Source of the DNA: Salarias fasciatus
Taxonomy: Eukaryota; Chordata; Actinopteri; Blenniiformes; Blenniidae
NCBI RefSeq assembly: GCF_902148845.1
Contig: NC_043763.1
Coordinates: 18,507,626-18,571,625, forward strand
DNA: 64,000 nucleotides
Direction: 5' to 3'
A model generated the notes under the pieces. That model ran no database searches, was not told the DNA's origin, and saw nothing but the letters and a program-made list of their open reading frames with translations. Both the position numbers and the translations under genes were made by a program. This document shows positions 10,721 through 23,300 of this stretch, piece after piece. Every line of letters starts with the position of its first letter. Position 1 is the first letter of the stretch.

Positions 10721-13565
10721 ATGAACACAACTGTGCTCAAGAGCTCTGAGTTCTCTTATCTGGAGGAGGGCTTCTCTGCTCGAGATATTCTTGAGCAGAA
10801 GATAAATGAGGCGTCCATCACGGTAAGCATCTTGACCTGGAACTGAGAAGATGTACAAATGAACTCGTTTTGTTTAAATCTGTCAACAAGCCGATGTTTT
10901 GTTTTAGTATTTCAATCTCCAGTTCTTCAAGTGATGAGATGTAGCAACACCTTCATGCATGACTACAACCGCTGTGACATATTAAAATGTCAGTAGCTTA
11001 TTTAAGAGTAGATATTTAACAAGTAGTGCATTAGGACCTTGAAACGATGGCAATATATTCCCCATATTTTCAGTTCTAAGAGATACACATGCATTCTGGA
11101 AAAAAAGTTAACATTTGAGCTGTTCTAAAGAAAACCTGGTTTAACAGTTACCTGAAGCCCTGTTGCTTCATGTCATGCTAAGACAAAGACAGCCCCCTTT
11201 CACCAAAAGTCACAGTGTTCTGTCTGCTACAGTGGAAAAGTTGTTTTGAACAAAACTGCATTTCATTTTAAGTTTAACACAAAGCAGGTTTAACCTGCAG
11301 CATGTTTGTTTGATACCTGTGTTGACACATTGGCAATTTCTCTGCTATGTTCAAGTTACTCTGTTATGCAAGACGTCTTTTCATACTGGCTCACATATTA
11401 CATAGTTGAAATGATTACTGTGTATCCATGTAATAAGAGCTGGAGTTGGTGTTCCTTTTCACAGGATGACAGGGATGCCTTCTTTGTGTGTGACTTGGGG
11501 GACCTACTGAAGAAACACCTGCGCTGGGTCCGGCTGCTGCCTCGCGTCACCCCTTTCTACGCTGTCAAGTGCAACAGCAGCCGCGAAGTGGTTGCTACTC
11601 TCGCGTCCCTGGGAACCGGCTTCGACTGTGCAAGCAAGGTTCGCTTTGAAATATTTTGATCAGCATTCAAGTTTCCTGGAATGACAAAGCACGCAGACTG
11701 ATGACTCACTGAAGTTGCAACAGAAGCTCATGTTTAATTGGATCCTCGTCTCGCTGACGCGTCTCTCTCCAGGTAGAGATTGAGCTCGTTCAGTCTTTGG
11801 GAGTGGATCAAAGCAGAATCATCTATGCCAACCCCTGCAAGCAAGTCTCCCAGATAAAGTATGCATCAAACCACGGGGTTCAGACCATGACCTTTGACAG
11901 TGAGGCAGAACTCGTCAAAGTGGCCAACTTCCATAGCAATGCCAAGTAAGACTTCTTTGATAACCATAATTAGAACATTTAGAGGCCTGTAATTTCTCTT
12001 TTTTGCATTTTGGTCTCATTCTCCTTCGTCACGGTTTTCAGGCTGGTGCTGCGCATTGCCACGGACGACTCCAAGTCAGTGTGTCGACTGAGCATGAAGT
12101 TTGGGGCCTCTCTCAAAGCCTGCCGGGGTCTGCTGGAGCGTGCCAAGAAACTCGATCTGAATGTGATTGGCGTCAGCTTCCATGTTGGCAGCGGCTGCAC
12201 TGATCCTAATGCCTTCACCCAGGCCATCGCAGACGCCCGCTACGTCTTCGATTTGGGGGTGAGTTAAAGGAGAATTCTCTTGAAACATTGTAAAGGGACT
12301 TGCACCCGGCAGTGTACAGTAAAACTCACCTTTATGACCTGTAGGCTGAACTGGGCTACAACATGGATCTGCTCGACATCGGAGGAGGCTTTCCTGGCTC
12401 GGATGACGTTGAACTGAAATTCGAGGAGGTATGATGTCTCGTGATGTGTCTCTGCTGTGCTCTATTCATTCTTGTATATGGATTTGACGTTGACCAGCGG
12501 CCCCGTTCGTTTCAGATCGTAGCGGTGATCAATCCAGCCCTGGACAAGTACTTCCCCGCTGACTCTGGCATCAACATCATTGCTGAGCCCGGACGCTACT
12601 ATGTGGCTTCTGCTTACACACTGGTGGTGAACATCATTGCCAAGAAGGTCATTGTGGATGAGGACTCGGCCTCTGATGGTACGAGCCTTTACCGTAACTT
12701 TTCTGAAAGTAAATCCATAGTGTCCCTCTGCATCAAACTCAGTTTTTTTTTTGTCTGTCTCTCACAGAGGAGGACGAAGGGACCGCTGACCGGACCCTGA
12801 TGTACTACATTAACGACGGAATGTATGGATCCTTCAACTGTATACTGTTCGACCACGCTCACTGTTTACCGACACTGCACAAGGTAAGAGAAAGTCGAAG
12901 GCAGAAATGGCTGCAAAAGCTGCTTAGAAAATGAATTAAGAGTTGTTGTTTTTTTATTTTAACAGAAGCCAAAGCCGGATGAGGTCTTGTACCCCAGCAG
13001 CATCTGGGGTCCGACGTGCGACGGTCTGGACCGCATTGTGGAGCAGTGTAAACTACCAGACCTGCAGGTGGGCGACTGGCTGCTGTTTGAGAACATGGGG
13101 GCCTACACTGTGGCAGCGTCCTCCACTTTCAACGGCTTCCAGGCGCCAGAGATCAGCTACGTCATGTCCCGCCCCGCATGGTGAGTCAGCAACACTGACG
13201 GTGCAATCTGGATGGAGCTGTATGTACCAACACTGTAAACACTTAAAATAAAAATATTAGTGTAATTCTTAAGAATTGAGTATACCTGCATAAATGTAGC
13301 TTCTCATTTAAACTGTAGTTCTATCAGTTTTGCATTGGAACTGTAGTAAACTCCTTAAAAGATTTATATGCATGTAACCAGTATATAAATGGAGTTTTGT
13401 ATTTTTTCCTCTCTTTCCTCCTCCAGGCAATATTTGCAGCACATCAGCAGCGGGGACTTGCCTGCTGCTCCGGAGGCGGCCTGCCCCCCCGAAATGCCAG
13501 CCTGCTGCGGCCGCGAGAGCAACTTGGACGTGCCTCCCAAGCCGTGCCAGACCCACGTAGTTTGA
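10721..13565 (+). CDS. ODC1: Ornithine decarboxylase
   Basis: This enzyme decarboxylates L-ornithine to putrescine, the rate-limiting step of polyamine synthesis, as a cytosolic PLP-dependent homodimer. Coding exons are 10721-10822, 11465-11638, 11773-11945, 12042-12258, 12345-12428, 12516-12678, 12768-12883, 12966-13180 and 13427-13565. They join in frame to 460 residues (human 461). Catalytic features are intact: FYAVKC with PLP lysine 69, FHVGSGC with His197, glycine loop GGGFPG at 235-240, EPGR with Glu274, and WGPTCDGLD carrying the active-site cysteine (about 361, Cys360 in mammals). These residues favour the enzyme over antizyme inhibitor. The antizyme-binding region around 117-140 is conserved. 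The C-tail keeps the cysteine corresponding to Cys441 but ends PCQTHVV and lacks the mammalian INV end, so degradation control may differ. The start has A at -3. Confidence 0.97.
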
Positions 13566-14542
13566 ACAGCCTGCGGCCGGTCCTAGCATCTTAAGTAGTC
13601 GAAGCAGGTTCTCTTTTCTGCTAATGTAAAAGAAACTTTTGAGGCCAGTTACTTGACAGGAGAACGAGAGGGACACGTTGTTGCACATATTGCTGCGTTC
13701 TGTACCGAGGCTGGGGATCAAACCCTCAACGGAATGAATCCAAATCACACTCCGATTTTCTTTGTGGGCTTTCGGGGGTGTCTCGGCGCTCCCTGGGCTT
13801 GGGTGTGTTGCTGCAGCAGTCGTCCTCAGAGTGACTGCTCGCACTTGAGCAGTGCGACGAACTGTTACATTAAAACAAATACACGCCATGACGCAAGGGG
13901 CTTGAATCACTCCTAACAACAACGTGGCAGTGGCTACACCTGCTCACCTTTTCAAGACCCAGCTAACTGCTCAAACAGCTCAAGTTCACAACTCACAAGG
14001 AAGTAGTTGGAAGGCTGATTTTCATTCCTCAAAGATGGCTGCTATATATTCATATTTATCTTTCCCATGGTCTCCACTTCAGTACAGAACGCTTCAAGTG
14101 TTAATCATCAAGATCGCATCATGCCAAAATTAATAATCTATATTTTAGTCTTTGATTATGAGAATTGTTGGCACCCCAAAACAAGTTGCACTCAAACCGT
14201 AGTGAGCACCGCGGCGCTCGGCCTGCAGTCTGTGCTGGTACAGCTGCAGGAGAGCGTCGCCACTTCTTACCGCCGCCTAATGATTTCGCAGGAGCCGCCG
14301 CAATCAACTCTTAAAGGTTAACACAAATCACAGGGACTCAAAAAGCAGACTGCTCCTCTCCTCTTCTCCTCTGTTGTATTGTTCTTGTTTTGTTTTGTAA
14401 CTTGTAAAAAGTAGCAACTCTGCTATCGATACGAGTCAACAGTGTTTAATCGCATTTTAAAATGGATATGGAAGAGACGGGATTGCAGAATCACATTGCG
14501 TTCCTATGGAAATATTTCTGAATTTTTGTATTTTTTTTAATC

Positions 14543-14548
14543 AATAAA
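14543..14548 (+). terminator. ODC1 polyadenylation signal
   Basis: AATAAA about 980 bases after the stop codon, followed within about 20 bases by a GT-rich stretch. It is the first canonical signal with such context downstream of the gene. Confidence 0.75.
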
Positions 14549-14565
14549 ATGTCTGATGAGGGCCG

Positions 14566-15408
14566 AGTTACTATTGTCATGTGTTTTGTGCAAATACAGC
14601 AGCAGACAAGTTAAATCACAGCTGCAGGTTGGTTTTGTTAATAATTTGTTAGGTTATCCTGTGTGAAGGAAATCTGACTTCCAGATTTCTGCAGCTACAG
14701 AGTTCATCACCTCCTCTGAAGCTCTCTGGCGCCCCCTGGGGAGGCGTCCCTCCACATTTTGAGAAAAAATGAGCCAAAGACCTACAATGATAATTTATTT
14801 TAAGGACTCTACAAAAACAATGCATTGCAAAGCAAATTTCATTTTCATATATTCTAGTTTTTCACAATAGGATAAGCCTTTAGATTACACAGATTTTTCA
14901 CAAAAAGGAATGAAATTCACGTTTTAGATGGTAAATGTCACACTTCAGAAGCAACTTATGTGTCCTCTGAAAAGTTATATAATCACCTTTTCATGTACTT
15001 TAGAAGTTTTAGCAAAAAGTAAAACTAAAAGGCATTATTGTAACACAGAAATAGAAACAAGTAGGAATTAACGATGGTGCAGTGTGTAGCAGTGACCTCA
15101 GTTACATTTTGTCCTTTCTTTCACTCAACAGTAATTGACTGAAGTCTAGAAAGAGAAACAAAAACACAATGAGACAGTGCCTTTGTCTTTTTTTTTTTTT
15201 TTTTTTTTTACATTTTTTTACGTTTTGAAATGGCTGAAACAGAAACGTTTGCATCATAAACACACTTAGTTATTATATTCAGTTTTGTGGTTGTTTCACC
15301 TCTCTCTGTGAAGGTATTTGGTTGTTTTGTGTGTAGATCTATGTTACTATGATCGATCTGTTTCTTTACTGTCGTCTCTTTGTGTTGTCATTTTGTTTGT
15401 GTACTGCG
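14566..15408. other. ODC1/receptor convergent spacer and 3' UTR
   Basis: ODC1 (+) and the class C receptor (-) converge here. A minus-strand AATAAA (TTTATT at 14794-14799) could end the receptor transcript, giving a 3' UTR of about 610 bases. A 22-base T run lies near 15188. No other feature is visible. Confidence 0.5.
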
Positions 15409-18400
15409 TCAGGATGCAATCACTGCTCTTCCCTGCTGCTCATAATGCTTTTTGATGTACCCGGTGATGGCGTTCTCATTATTAAGCTCCTTTCTGAAGA
15501 TCATGATGTAAAACTTTGGGGCCAAGTGAAAGCCCAGGACGCTGTAGCTCGAAATGAGAATGGCCGCAATCTCCACCGCTGCCTTGTTCCTCCCTTTCAA
15601 AGCGAGGAAGAGTGGGACGAAGATGATCCATATGATCAGAAACAGCAGCATGCTCACGCTGATTAAAACTGCATTTTTATACAGATCTGGCAACTTTTTG
15701 CCTTTAAAGGCAAACACGAAGCAAACGAAGGCCCAGAAGGCGAGGTAGGCTATCATGGCTGCAAAGAACCCCACTGACTGCAGCGTGCACGTGTGCACGT
15801 TGTGGGGGTGGATTTCCGTCTCCTCGGGGACTGGCGGGTCCAACAACATCCACGCGACCGACAGGGTCAGCTGGATCCCCGAGACGACGGTCACCACGAC
15901 GACTCGGTCAATCCTCTTTATCCAGGACGCCACCTTCGTGTTAAAGTCAAAACACACCAGGATCTGAAGCAGGTTAGCGAGGATGCATGATATGCAGAGG
16001 GAAAACGCCACGCCAAAGAGGGGCAGGCCGATGCGACAGGAGTCCCGAGTGGGTTTGTCCTGAAAGTTGAACGTGAGGCAGAAGCAGGCCAGCAGGGAAA
16101 GGAGCTCCAGGAAGACCAGGTACCCTCCGACGGCCTTCACGATGGGAGTGCCCTGATAGATCGCAAAGTGAACGGCGAACGAGATGGTAATGATTATCCC
16201 CAAGGCCGCCAAGCAGCTCAGAGTGATGGAGAAGGGGTTGGACCAGTTGAGGTACTCCTCAGTGATGTTGAAACATTTGTCTCTCTGGCCATCCATCGAA
16301 AACTGCTTTTCACCGCAGTGCTGGCACGCAGTACCTGGACAGGGAAATCCAAATGCGATGCATGAAACTCTTACACAGGAACTGAGTGAGATATGTCTAA
16401 ATATAGAATCTAATTTAAAAAAAAAAGAAGACATTTTATGAATGCTGAAAAGAGAGGGGTGGAGAGGATGTTTTCCCAGCATGACTTCTTTCTGCCTGCA
16501 TCTGTTGCAGATACCCAGAGAGAAGTAAGTTCATTGTAGACTTGCTCACTTCCCTCAGTGGATATTTATTTTACTGTCTTTACTGGAAGAGCTAACAACC
16601 TGTCCAGAACTACATTATTAGATTATTCAGCACATATATAAAAAAAGGGAAGTGTCCAGACCTTTAGGACATAACAAAATATTCGCTTATGCTGAACCAG
16701 CTACAGCACTCACCATTCCCAGGGGAGAAATCCCCATCCGCACAGGGTGCACAGTAACCACAACACTTGTTCCTCTTGTCCGGCATTCTCAACTCCAGAC
16801 CAGGTTTGCACGTCTTATAGCAGTTGTAGGCAGTCACCTTTGACGGACAGAGCAGAATCAGAACATACAATTTATAGACCATCTCGACCAATAACCGCAT
16901 TTTGACATTATCACCTCACCTCATCAGCAGTCATGGCTTCCTCAAGATGATCCGGGACTCTAATCGTTCCGTTTGGCCAGTACTCCCCAATGATTTTTAT
17001 TTCGGTATCAGATCGATTCCAGTACACTATAGCATATCCTAAACTGGGGTCCCCATTCTCGTCGAAGAATATGTGCGTGGTGTTCACTGTACAGTTGACT
17101 TTTTTAATTTCCTCAAGAAGCTGCAAGACAAACAGTAATGCAGTTACATTGAGCAGGAAATGTATAATATTTACTGTTTTGGCATTTCTGTGGTCATAAA
17201 ATTGAGGTAATTCTAAGCTAAAGTCATACAGCACTAATGCAATTTATATTAGATATGGTTACTGCACCTCCAAGGCTGTGAAATCCGAGGTCCGTTCACA
17301 CCATTGGCTGTTACATTTCATCAGGCGTCTCAGACTGTCAGCGATGACCCCAACAGCCAAGTAGATGCTATAGGAGTAGTCCTTGTCAATGTACTTTATC
17401 AAGCACTCCGGGTCCAGACACTGTTTGGACTGATGTTGGCTGTTTGGTAGCACGCAGTCCTCCACTGTGTTCTTGCTGGACTCATCCAAGCAAAACGGAC
17501 TTTCTGCCGTCATGGCACCGTGTGTCCTGTCGACTTGTGACATGAGGTATTGTCTGAAACCTGGCACTTCCCGTCCATTGAAGGTGAATCCGAAGACCTG
17601 CCCGGCCAACTCAATGCCTGGCAGTGTGGATATCTTTGTGGAGGTGGACCACGTGTCGCTTGCAATCCAGGTTCGGTTGAGTTTGTGTTCAATAGCCTCC
17701 AACATGATTATTTCTACATTGGTGTCCTTGGTGAACAAAACAATCGCCTCTGCTGAGGAGTCATTGATAAGTCCCACCAGTTTAACCAGCAGTTTCCTGC
17801 TCTCTGAAATGTTTTGGTTGAAGTAGCTAGGTAGGATTTCCATGAATTCAACGCAGATGTCATTGACTGAGAAGTAATCACTGAGACGTTCGCTGCCGTA
17901 CCTCCCATACTCATCATCACTCCCCACGATGGCCACGGCTTTCCAGTTGAACTTGTTCGCCAGTTCAACAATTCCCTGTGTCTGGTGTTTGTCACTCGAT
18001 ACAGTTCGAACAAAAGTGGGGAACTTGTATTTCCTGCTGAGCAGCTCGGAGGTTGCTGCATAGCTAATCTGTTGCAAGAAGGAATACATGTATATTAAAA
18101 CAGTTCCACGTAGTACGCTGCAAATAATCTAACAGACAGTTGGAGTCAGCAGAGAAATGGGACAAACCTGAGCCACTGATGACAGAGAGATGATTCGTGC
18201 CACTGCTATGGACACCTCGGAAGACTGTTCGCCAATCACCACCTTTGTCTCAGGGTCTCCGGGAAGAGGCTGAGCATCCTCAGTCAGTCCACACATGAGG
18301 GGATCGGACTCAGCTTTCAGCAGCTGGAGCGTTGCTCTGATGGCGAGGCTGACGTCTGCACAGGTGTCGTAGATGTCGTACCCGATGGTGAAGTTGGGCA

Positions 18401-18748
18401 GAAGTCTGCGTTGGTTTATTTCCTCGATGGCGTAAATCATCACTTGAGAGTGCAGGAAACTCTGGATGTCAAAGCTACAAAGAGGCGACAGACGACATTC
18501 TAGAGACGGTTTGTGTTAATTTCTCCGACAGGAATCAGTCCACAGAGTACTTACTCATGACAGATGAGCGGTCCGGGTCCGTTACTTCTGTTGGTTTTTA
18601 AGTGAATGGAGAAAAGTCCTCCAATAATGATGTTGCCGGGAGAATTTTCACGTCTCAGATGGTTTACTCCTCTACAGGTGTGAAACACACCGAGGAGGCT
18701 GACACACACCCACAACACATACATCGCTACTGTGCTCAGCTGCAGCAT
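15409..18748 (-). CDS. Class C GPCR, GPRC6A-like
   Basis: This is a seven-pass receptor of the calcium-sensing/GPRC6A/T1R group, probably an amino-acid or cation sensor at the cell surface. Minus-strand exons are 18748-18555, 18474-18168, 18068-17268, 17120-16920, 16837-16714 and 16334-15409. The 2,553 bases are in frame for 850 residues, with the six-exon layout usual in this class. A signal peptide (MLQLSTVAMYVLW onward) precedes SPGNIIIGGLFSIH. The Venus-flytrap domain spans about 30-490 (GEQSSE, ISYAATSELLS, GSDDEYGR, WIASDTWST). Next come a nine-cysteine region (about 503-560), EYLNW, and seven membrane helices with FGVAFSLCISCIL and FVFAFKGK. These motifs resemble GPRC6A most, but SDDEYGR and the short tail of about 30 residues recall T1R receptors. 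An in-frame ATG four codons upstream (18760) is possible. The subfamily call is less sure than the class. Confidence 0.88.
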
Positions 18749-18760
18749 GGATGCATACAT

Positions 18761-20250
18761 TTGCTCATCTCCCCAGAGTCTAACTGGTTCCCTGTCAGCA
18801 GTCTGTATAAAACTTCCCCTTGTTGTGTCATTTGCATTCAAAGATACAATCTACAGATTGATGAGAATCTCTCATAAAAGAGGAAGTCATCCATAATCAC
18901 ATGTTATGATCTACCATTTTCATCTTATGCAGGTTTGTCTGTTTGACTGCATTTAGGAATATTACTGTTTTGTTGTGTCCTGCCAGTGGCTCCAGCGCCT
19001 GGTCAAAATAAATACACAAAATGCCACTTGAAGAGGATGTATAATTTTAAAAACACTACTCTTTGTTTTTGTTTATTTTTTCAGTCCTGCATGCCTCTTC
19101 CTGGTGTTTTTGCATATTTGTTTCAGGTTGCTTAGTGTCCTTGTTAAATTCTCAATGCTCTAACATCCAGATGCTCGAGCATCTTCCTCCATCTAACTAA
19201 TGTAACTTCAGCAGGTTATGGTTATGGAGGAATCAATCATGAGACTGTCAGCTCAGCTGATGTATCACAGGAACATTACAGAACAGTAACTTTGTAGAAA
19301 GGACTAAATCCGACAGATGATATGATCACCAGATGATGGAATCATCACACAAAGATGTTTTACCCAAGGTGTCACATCCCACTTCTGGCCTCAGCTTGTG
19401 TCTTGCAGGGATAAACCAGTAGAGGGCAATGCCCTGCTCATAATGGTACTCTGAAGACTTTGAAGGAAATTACAATCATAAATGCAATTGTTTCATTACA
19501 TCTGTTTTGAATGTGTGATTTTCTCAACCACCAAATCCAAAGTACTTTTGAGAAAATATTTGATTAGACGGGTGCTTTGAAAACAAACAGGACACATAAC
19601 AGTTTCCTTGGGAAATATAAGAGTTCATTTATTGCAAAATAGAAAACAATTAAGGGCTACAGTTCAGACTGAGGATGAAGAAAAATGAATTACTGAATCC
19701 TGTTATTCTTGTTTCATACTATTCACATATTTCTTCAGATTTTTTTCTTTGGTTTTGCATTTGTTGTTTTTGGTTGTAAGTTGTACAAATTCTACATTAC
19801 TCATCGATTTTAGAGGATGAGTATAAGTTATCTATTGTCTTTAATGTATTTATTTTCTTAGTTAATCAGGTAATGTGGACAGTTTTTTTTTTCTTTTTGG
19901 TGTTTTTATTTTCTATGTATTGAATTATGACTAGTTAGCATTCCTTCATTCATTTTATTATATTTCGTAACCTTATGTTTTTTTTTCCTTTGAATTTATT
20001 GTCCAAAAATGGAACAGAATGATAAAAACTCCAAAAAAAAGTAAACAAACAAACAAAAAAAAAAACAACTATCGATATCATGATTGGATTCAAACCTTAT
20101 ACCATTTGTATTAGTTTAAATTTTTAAAACGCAGCTCCGGGGATCAGAGGACACATCTCAGCGCATCACTTACAGTTGTGAAACCCCTTCATTTCCCTCC
20201 CAGAGCCTCTGGACTGTGGATTGGGCCTGCGGCTCTCCGCCTCTCAGGCC
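18761..20250. other. Spacer between divergent receptor and matrilin genes
   Basis: About 1.5 kb separates the receptor start (-) from the matrilin start (+), so both promoters must lie here. Apart from the matrilin TATA box at its right edge I see AT-rich DNA, T runs near 19890 and A runs near 20030. No exon, tRNA or clear transposon is visible. Confidence 0.5.
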
Positions 20251-20255
20251 GTCCT

Positions 20256-20261
20256 TATAAA
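20256..20261 (+). promoter_or_regulatory. Matrilin gene TATA box
   Basis: TATAAA within CCTTATAAAGG lies 53 bases upstream of the ATG at 20309. This predicts a transcription start near 20287 and a very short leader. Confidence 0.7.
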
Positions 20262-20308
20262 GGACGCAGTGAAGTGTTGGAGGAGACGGTCGGGTGAAAC
20301 CAGCAGAC

Positions 20309-23300
20309 ATGACCCCGGTGCTGTGGAGACTGCTGTGTGTCGCCGGCGTCCTGCTGCAGGGATCTCCCGGATCCCTCCTGCAGGCCGGACCCAGGCACAT
20401 CCACTCAGCCCGGCCCCTGGACGCCCCCATGACCCCTCCGGACCCGTCCGGGGTCAACCGGCGCTTGGACGATTTTGGATCTACTGAGAAAATTTCAGAC
20501 GAGATCTGGAGCGCAGAGAATTTTCAGGGGGAGCAACACGATGATCACAGCATCCGAGGCTCGCAGCAGCAGCAGCAGCAGCAAAGAGGGGACCGGGTTG
20601 GGGACCGGCCAGGGGACAACCTGCTGCAGGACACACAGAGGAGAGACACTTCAGGTTTGTGCTCTTTCCAATTGCTTTCCACAAACTGGTGGTGCCTTCA
20701 ATGTATTCATAGAGTAGTGGTCTCCAATCCTGATCCTGGAGGCTCCCTGACCTGTGCATGACTTGGATGTCCCCCATCCCAAACAGGTTGATAGATCCCC
20801 CTGAGAGAATTCAAAAACTCTGAAAATCACTCACCAAATTCAGTCAAACTTAGAAACGTTTGTGTGATTGCTGCTTGCAAACTAAATGTTTCAATGCTGT
20901 CTTAATTGTATTTTTTTCTATGTGATTCTTCCTGCTTATTCTATTGTATTATATCCATTTTCCTCTTGATCAAGTGCCTCTCAAAAATAGTTTTTATATA
21001 TTACCTGTTTTATCAAAGTGAAATAAATTCAGAATAAAATAATGGAACACACACAGGCCTAAATCTAAAGGTTATGTATTACACAGCTCAGAAGAAATCC
21101 CAATAATGAGCACCTTATTGGGTTGTAGACCTAGCAGGTGCAGGTCAGGGGTTCTTCAGTGCCAGGATTGGATATCTGACTGTAAAGAACAATCACCATG
21201 AACCAGCCTGGCTCCCTCAAGCAACAAACTCCATCAAATGTAATTTATAGAAATGACATAATCATGAAATCTGGAAATAGTTGTGTCAATAATTTACACA
21301 GAATGATGCATTTTTAAAGCTGCAAACCTTTCTGACATTATTGCAGAGTTTAGTAGAGGCCTACTCTAATTTTCAGTTGCTTCTGGGATCTTTTTAGACT
21401 TAGAATGGACCTGGTGATGGTTAAGATGCAAATAAGGGGTGAAACAAGTCAAATGCCAAACAAGGACTCTCACTTCTCGATGAACATCGTTTGTTCCTTT
21501 AGCTAAAGAAATGACTGTTTTCATGCATTTTGCCCTTCCTGTCTCTCTCTCCTCCCTCTCCCCTGACGAAGCTGGTGCTGCTGGCTCCAGGGCTCGCGGC
21601 TCTCAGGGCTCTCATCAGAAGCCGCCACAAAGAAGCCAGCCTATCACACCACGGCACAAAGCTGAACAATCGGGCTCCCGGCAGGCCAGTTGGGGCTCAA
21701 GCGGCTCAGAATCAGCCATCAGAAACAGTACAGGTGTGGGACCACATCAAACTGTGAAACAAAAGTGAATTTTCTCTTTCATTGACTGGGGTGGTAAAAG
21801 AATCCCTCATTGATTTGGTCTTGATTTTGACAAGTTCCTTTCTGTTACAGTGATCCCTTAATATTTGTGTAATGATTTATTCTGTTGTCTGGTGAGAGTA
21901 TATAGTTGGTGTATCTCTATATGGTTTTAACATGTTTCTAGTTTCAGTCCTACTTTTATTATAAAGGATATCAATACAATGCAGTTTTTGGATAAGAATA
22001 CCAGAGAAAAGTACATCTTTATGGACAATTTTTATCCTTATCCAAAATGTAAAGCATGAATACTTTTGTGAACCTATTTCCTACAGCAACAACGTCCAAC
22101 TGCAAAAACCGGCCAATAGACCTGGTCTTCATCATCGACAGCTCCCGCAGTGTCCGCCCTGCGGAGTTTGAAAAGGCCAAGGAGTTCCTGCAGGACACGG
22201 TGGACAGTCTGGCGATCGGCTCCGACGCCACTCGAGTCGGCCTCGTCAATTACGCCAGCACAGTGAAGATCGAGTTCCTCCTCAAGACCTACGTGGATAA
22301 GTCCTCCCTGAAGGAGGCGCTGGCCCGTGTGGAGCCGCTGGCCTCAGGCACCATGACAGGCTTGGCCATCAAGACCGCCATGGAGAGCGCCTTCACCGCC
22401 GAGGCGGGGGCCCGAAGCGGCTCGACGAACATCGCCAAGGTGGCCATCATCGTGACGGATGGACGGCCACAGGACCGGGTGGAGGATGTGTCGGCGGCGG
22501 CACGTGCGTCCGGGATCGAGATCTACGCCGTGGGCGTGGACAGGGCCGACCTGTCGTCCCTCCGGCTCATGGCCAGTCCTCCGCACGACGAGCACGTCTT
22601 CTACGTGGAGACCTACGGTGTCATTGAGAAGCTCACTTCCAAATTTAGGGAAACCTTGTGTGGTAAGGATGATGATGAGAGTGGGAGTGGAGATGATTAC
22701 GGACTAGGCCTAGGTGACAGGAAGAACGATAACGGAAAAAATAATGAGAGTGACGATAAAGGAAACAACGGTACGTCAGAGCCATCCTTTATTTAGCCGC
22801 CTGTGAGGGCATGGGCAGCACCATAGAAGAAGTCTCCATTCTAAAGACCTGGTTTTGCTCTGAAAACCCAGGGGAAAGTAACCAGTGAGTTACATGAGTT
22901 ACAGCCACTTGCTCATTTGGATTTTCCAAGTATTAAAAATGCTCACATATTTTTCGCCGGTGCACGTGGTGAACATTAAACACTAACTATCTGAAATAAG
23001 AAGACAAACCATTTGATCACCTGTTGATTCTTGTTTCAATTCAGCTGAAGTACTTTAAAGTGGTTGACCCCCACCATGGTGCTGCTCATCCTTTTCACAG
23101 GAAGCGTGCCGCTCTGCAAGCTCTGCATCGCATATTTGTGCCTCCTGCCTCGCTCAGTTACCTGATGGCACGCTTAGCTGGTAAACAGTTTGGGCTTTTG
23201 CAAACCCTGACAGCATATTTACAGAAACTGACCGGAACAAGGCAAAAATTAAAAAAAAAAAAAAAAAAAGCTAATATAAATGTGAGTGAAGCTGAAATAG

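Noticed and set aside
10721-13565. Antizyme inhibitor (AZIN1) as an alternative to ODC1
   Set aside because: PLP lysine 69, His197, the GGGFPG loop, EPGR and the active-site cysteine are all present, and the sequence follows ODC far more closely.
13308-13922. 204-residue minus-strand frame over the ODC1 last exon and 3' UTR
   Set aside because: It overlaps the ODC1 coding strand and has no domain or conserved motif.
15409-18748. Calling the receptor a T1R taste receptor or CaSR outright
   Set aside because: The membrane core (LCISCIL, FVFAFKGK, EYLNW) and SPGNIIIGGLF fit GPRC6A better, and the long CaSR tail is missing. A tree is needed to settle it.
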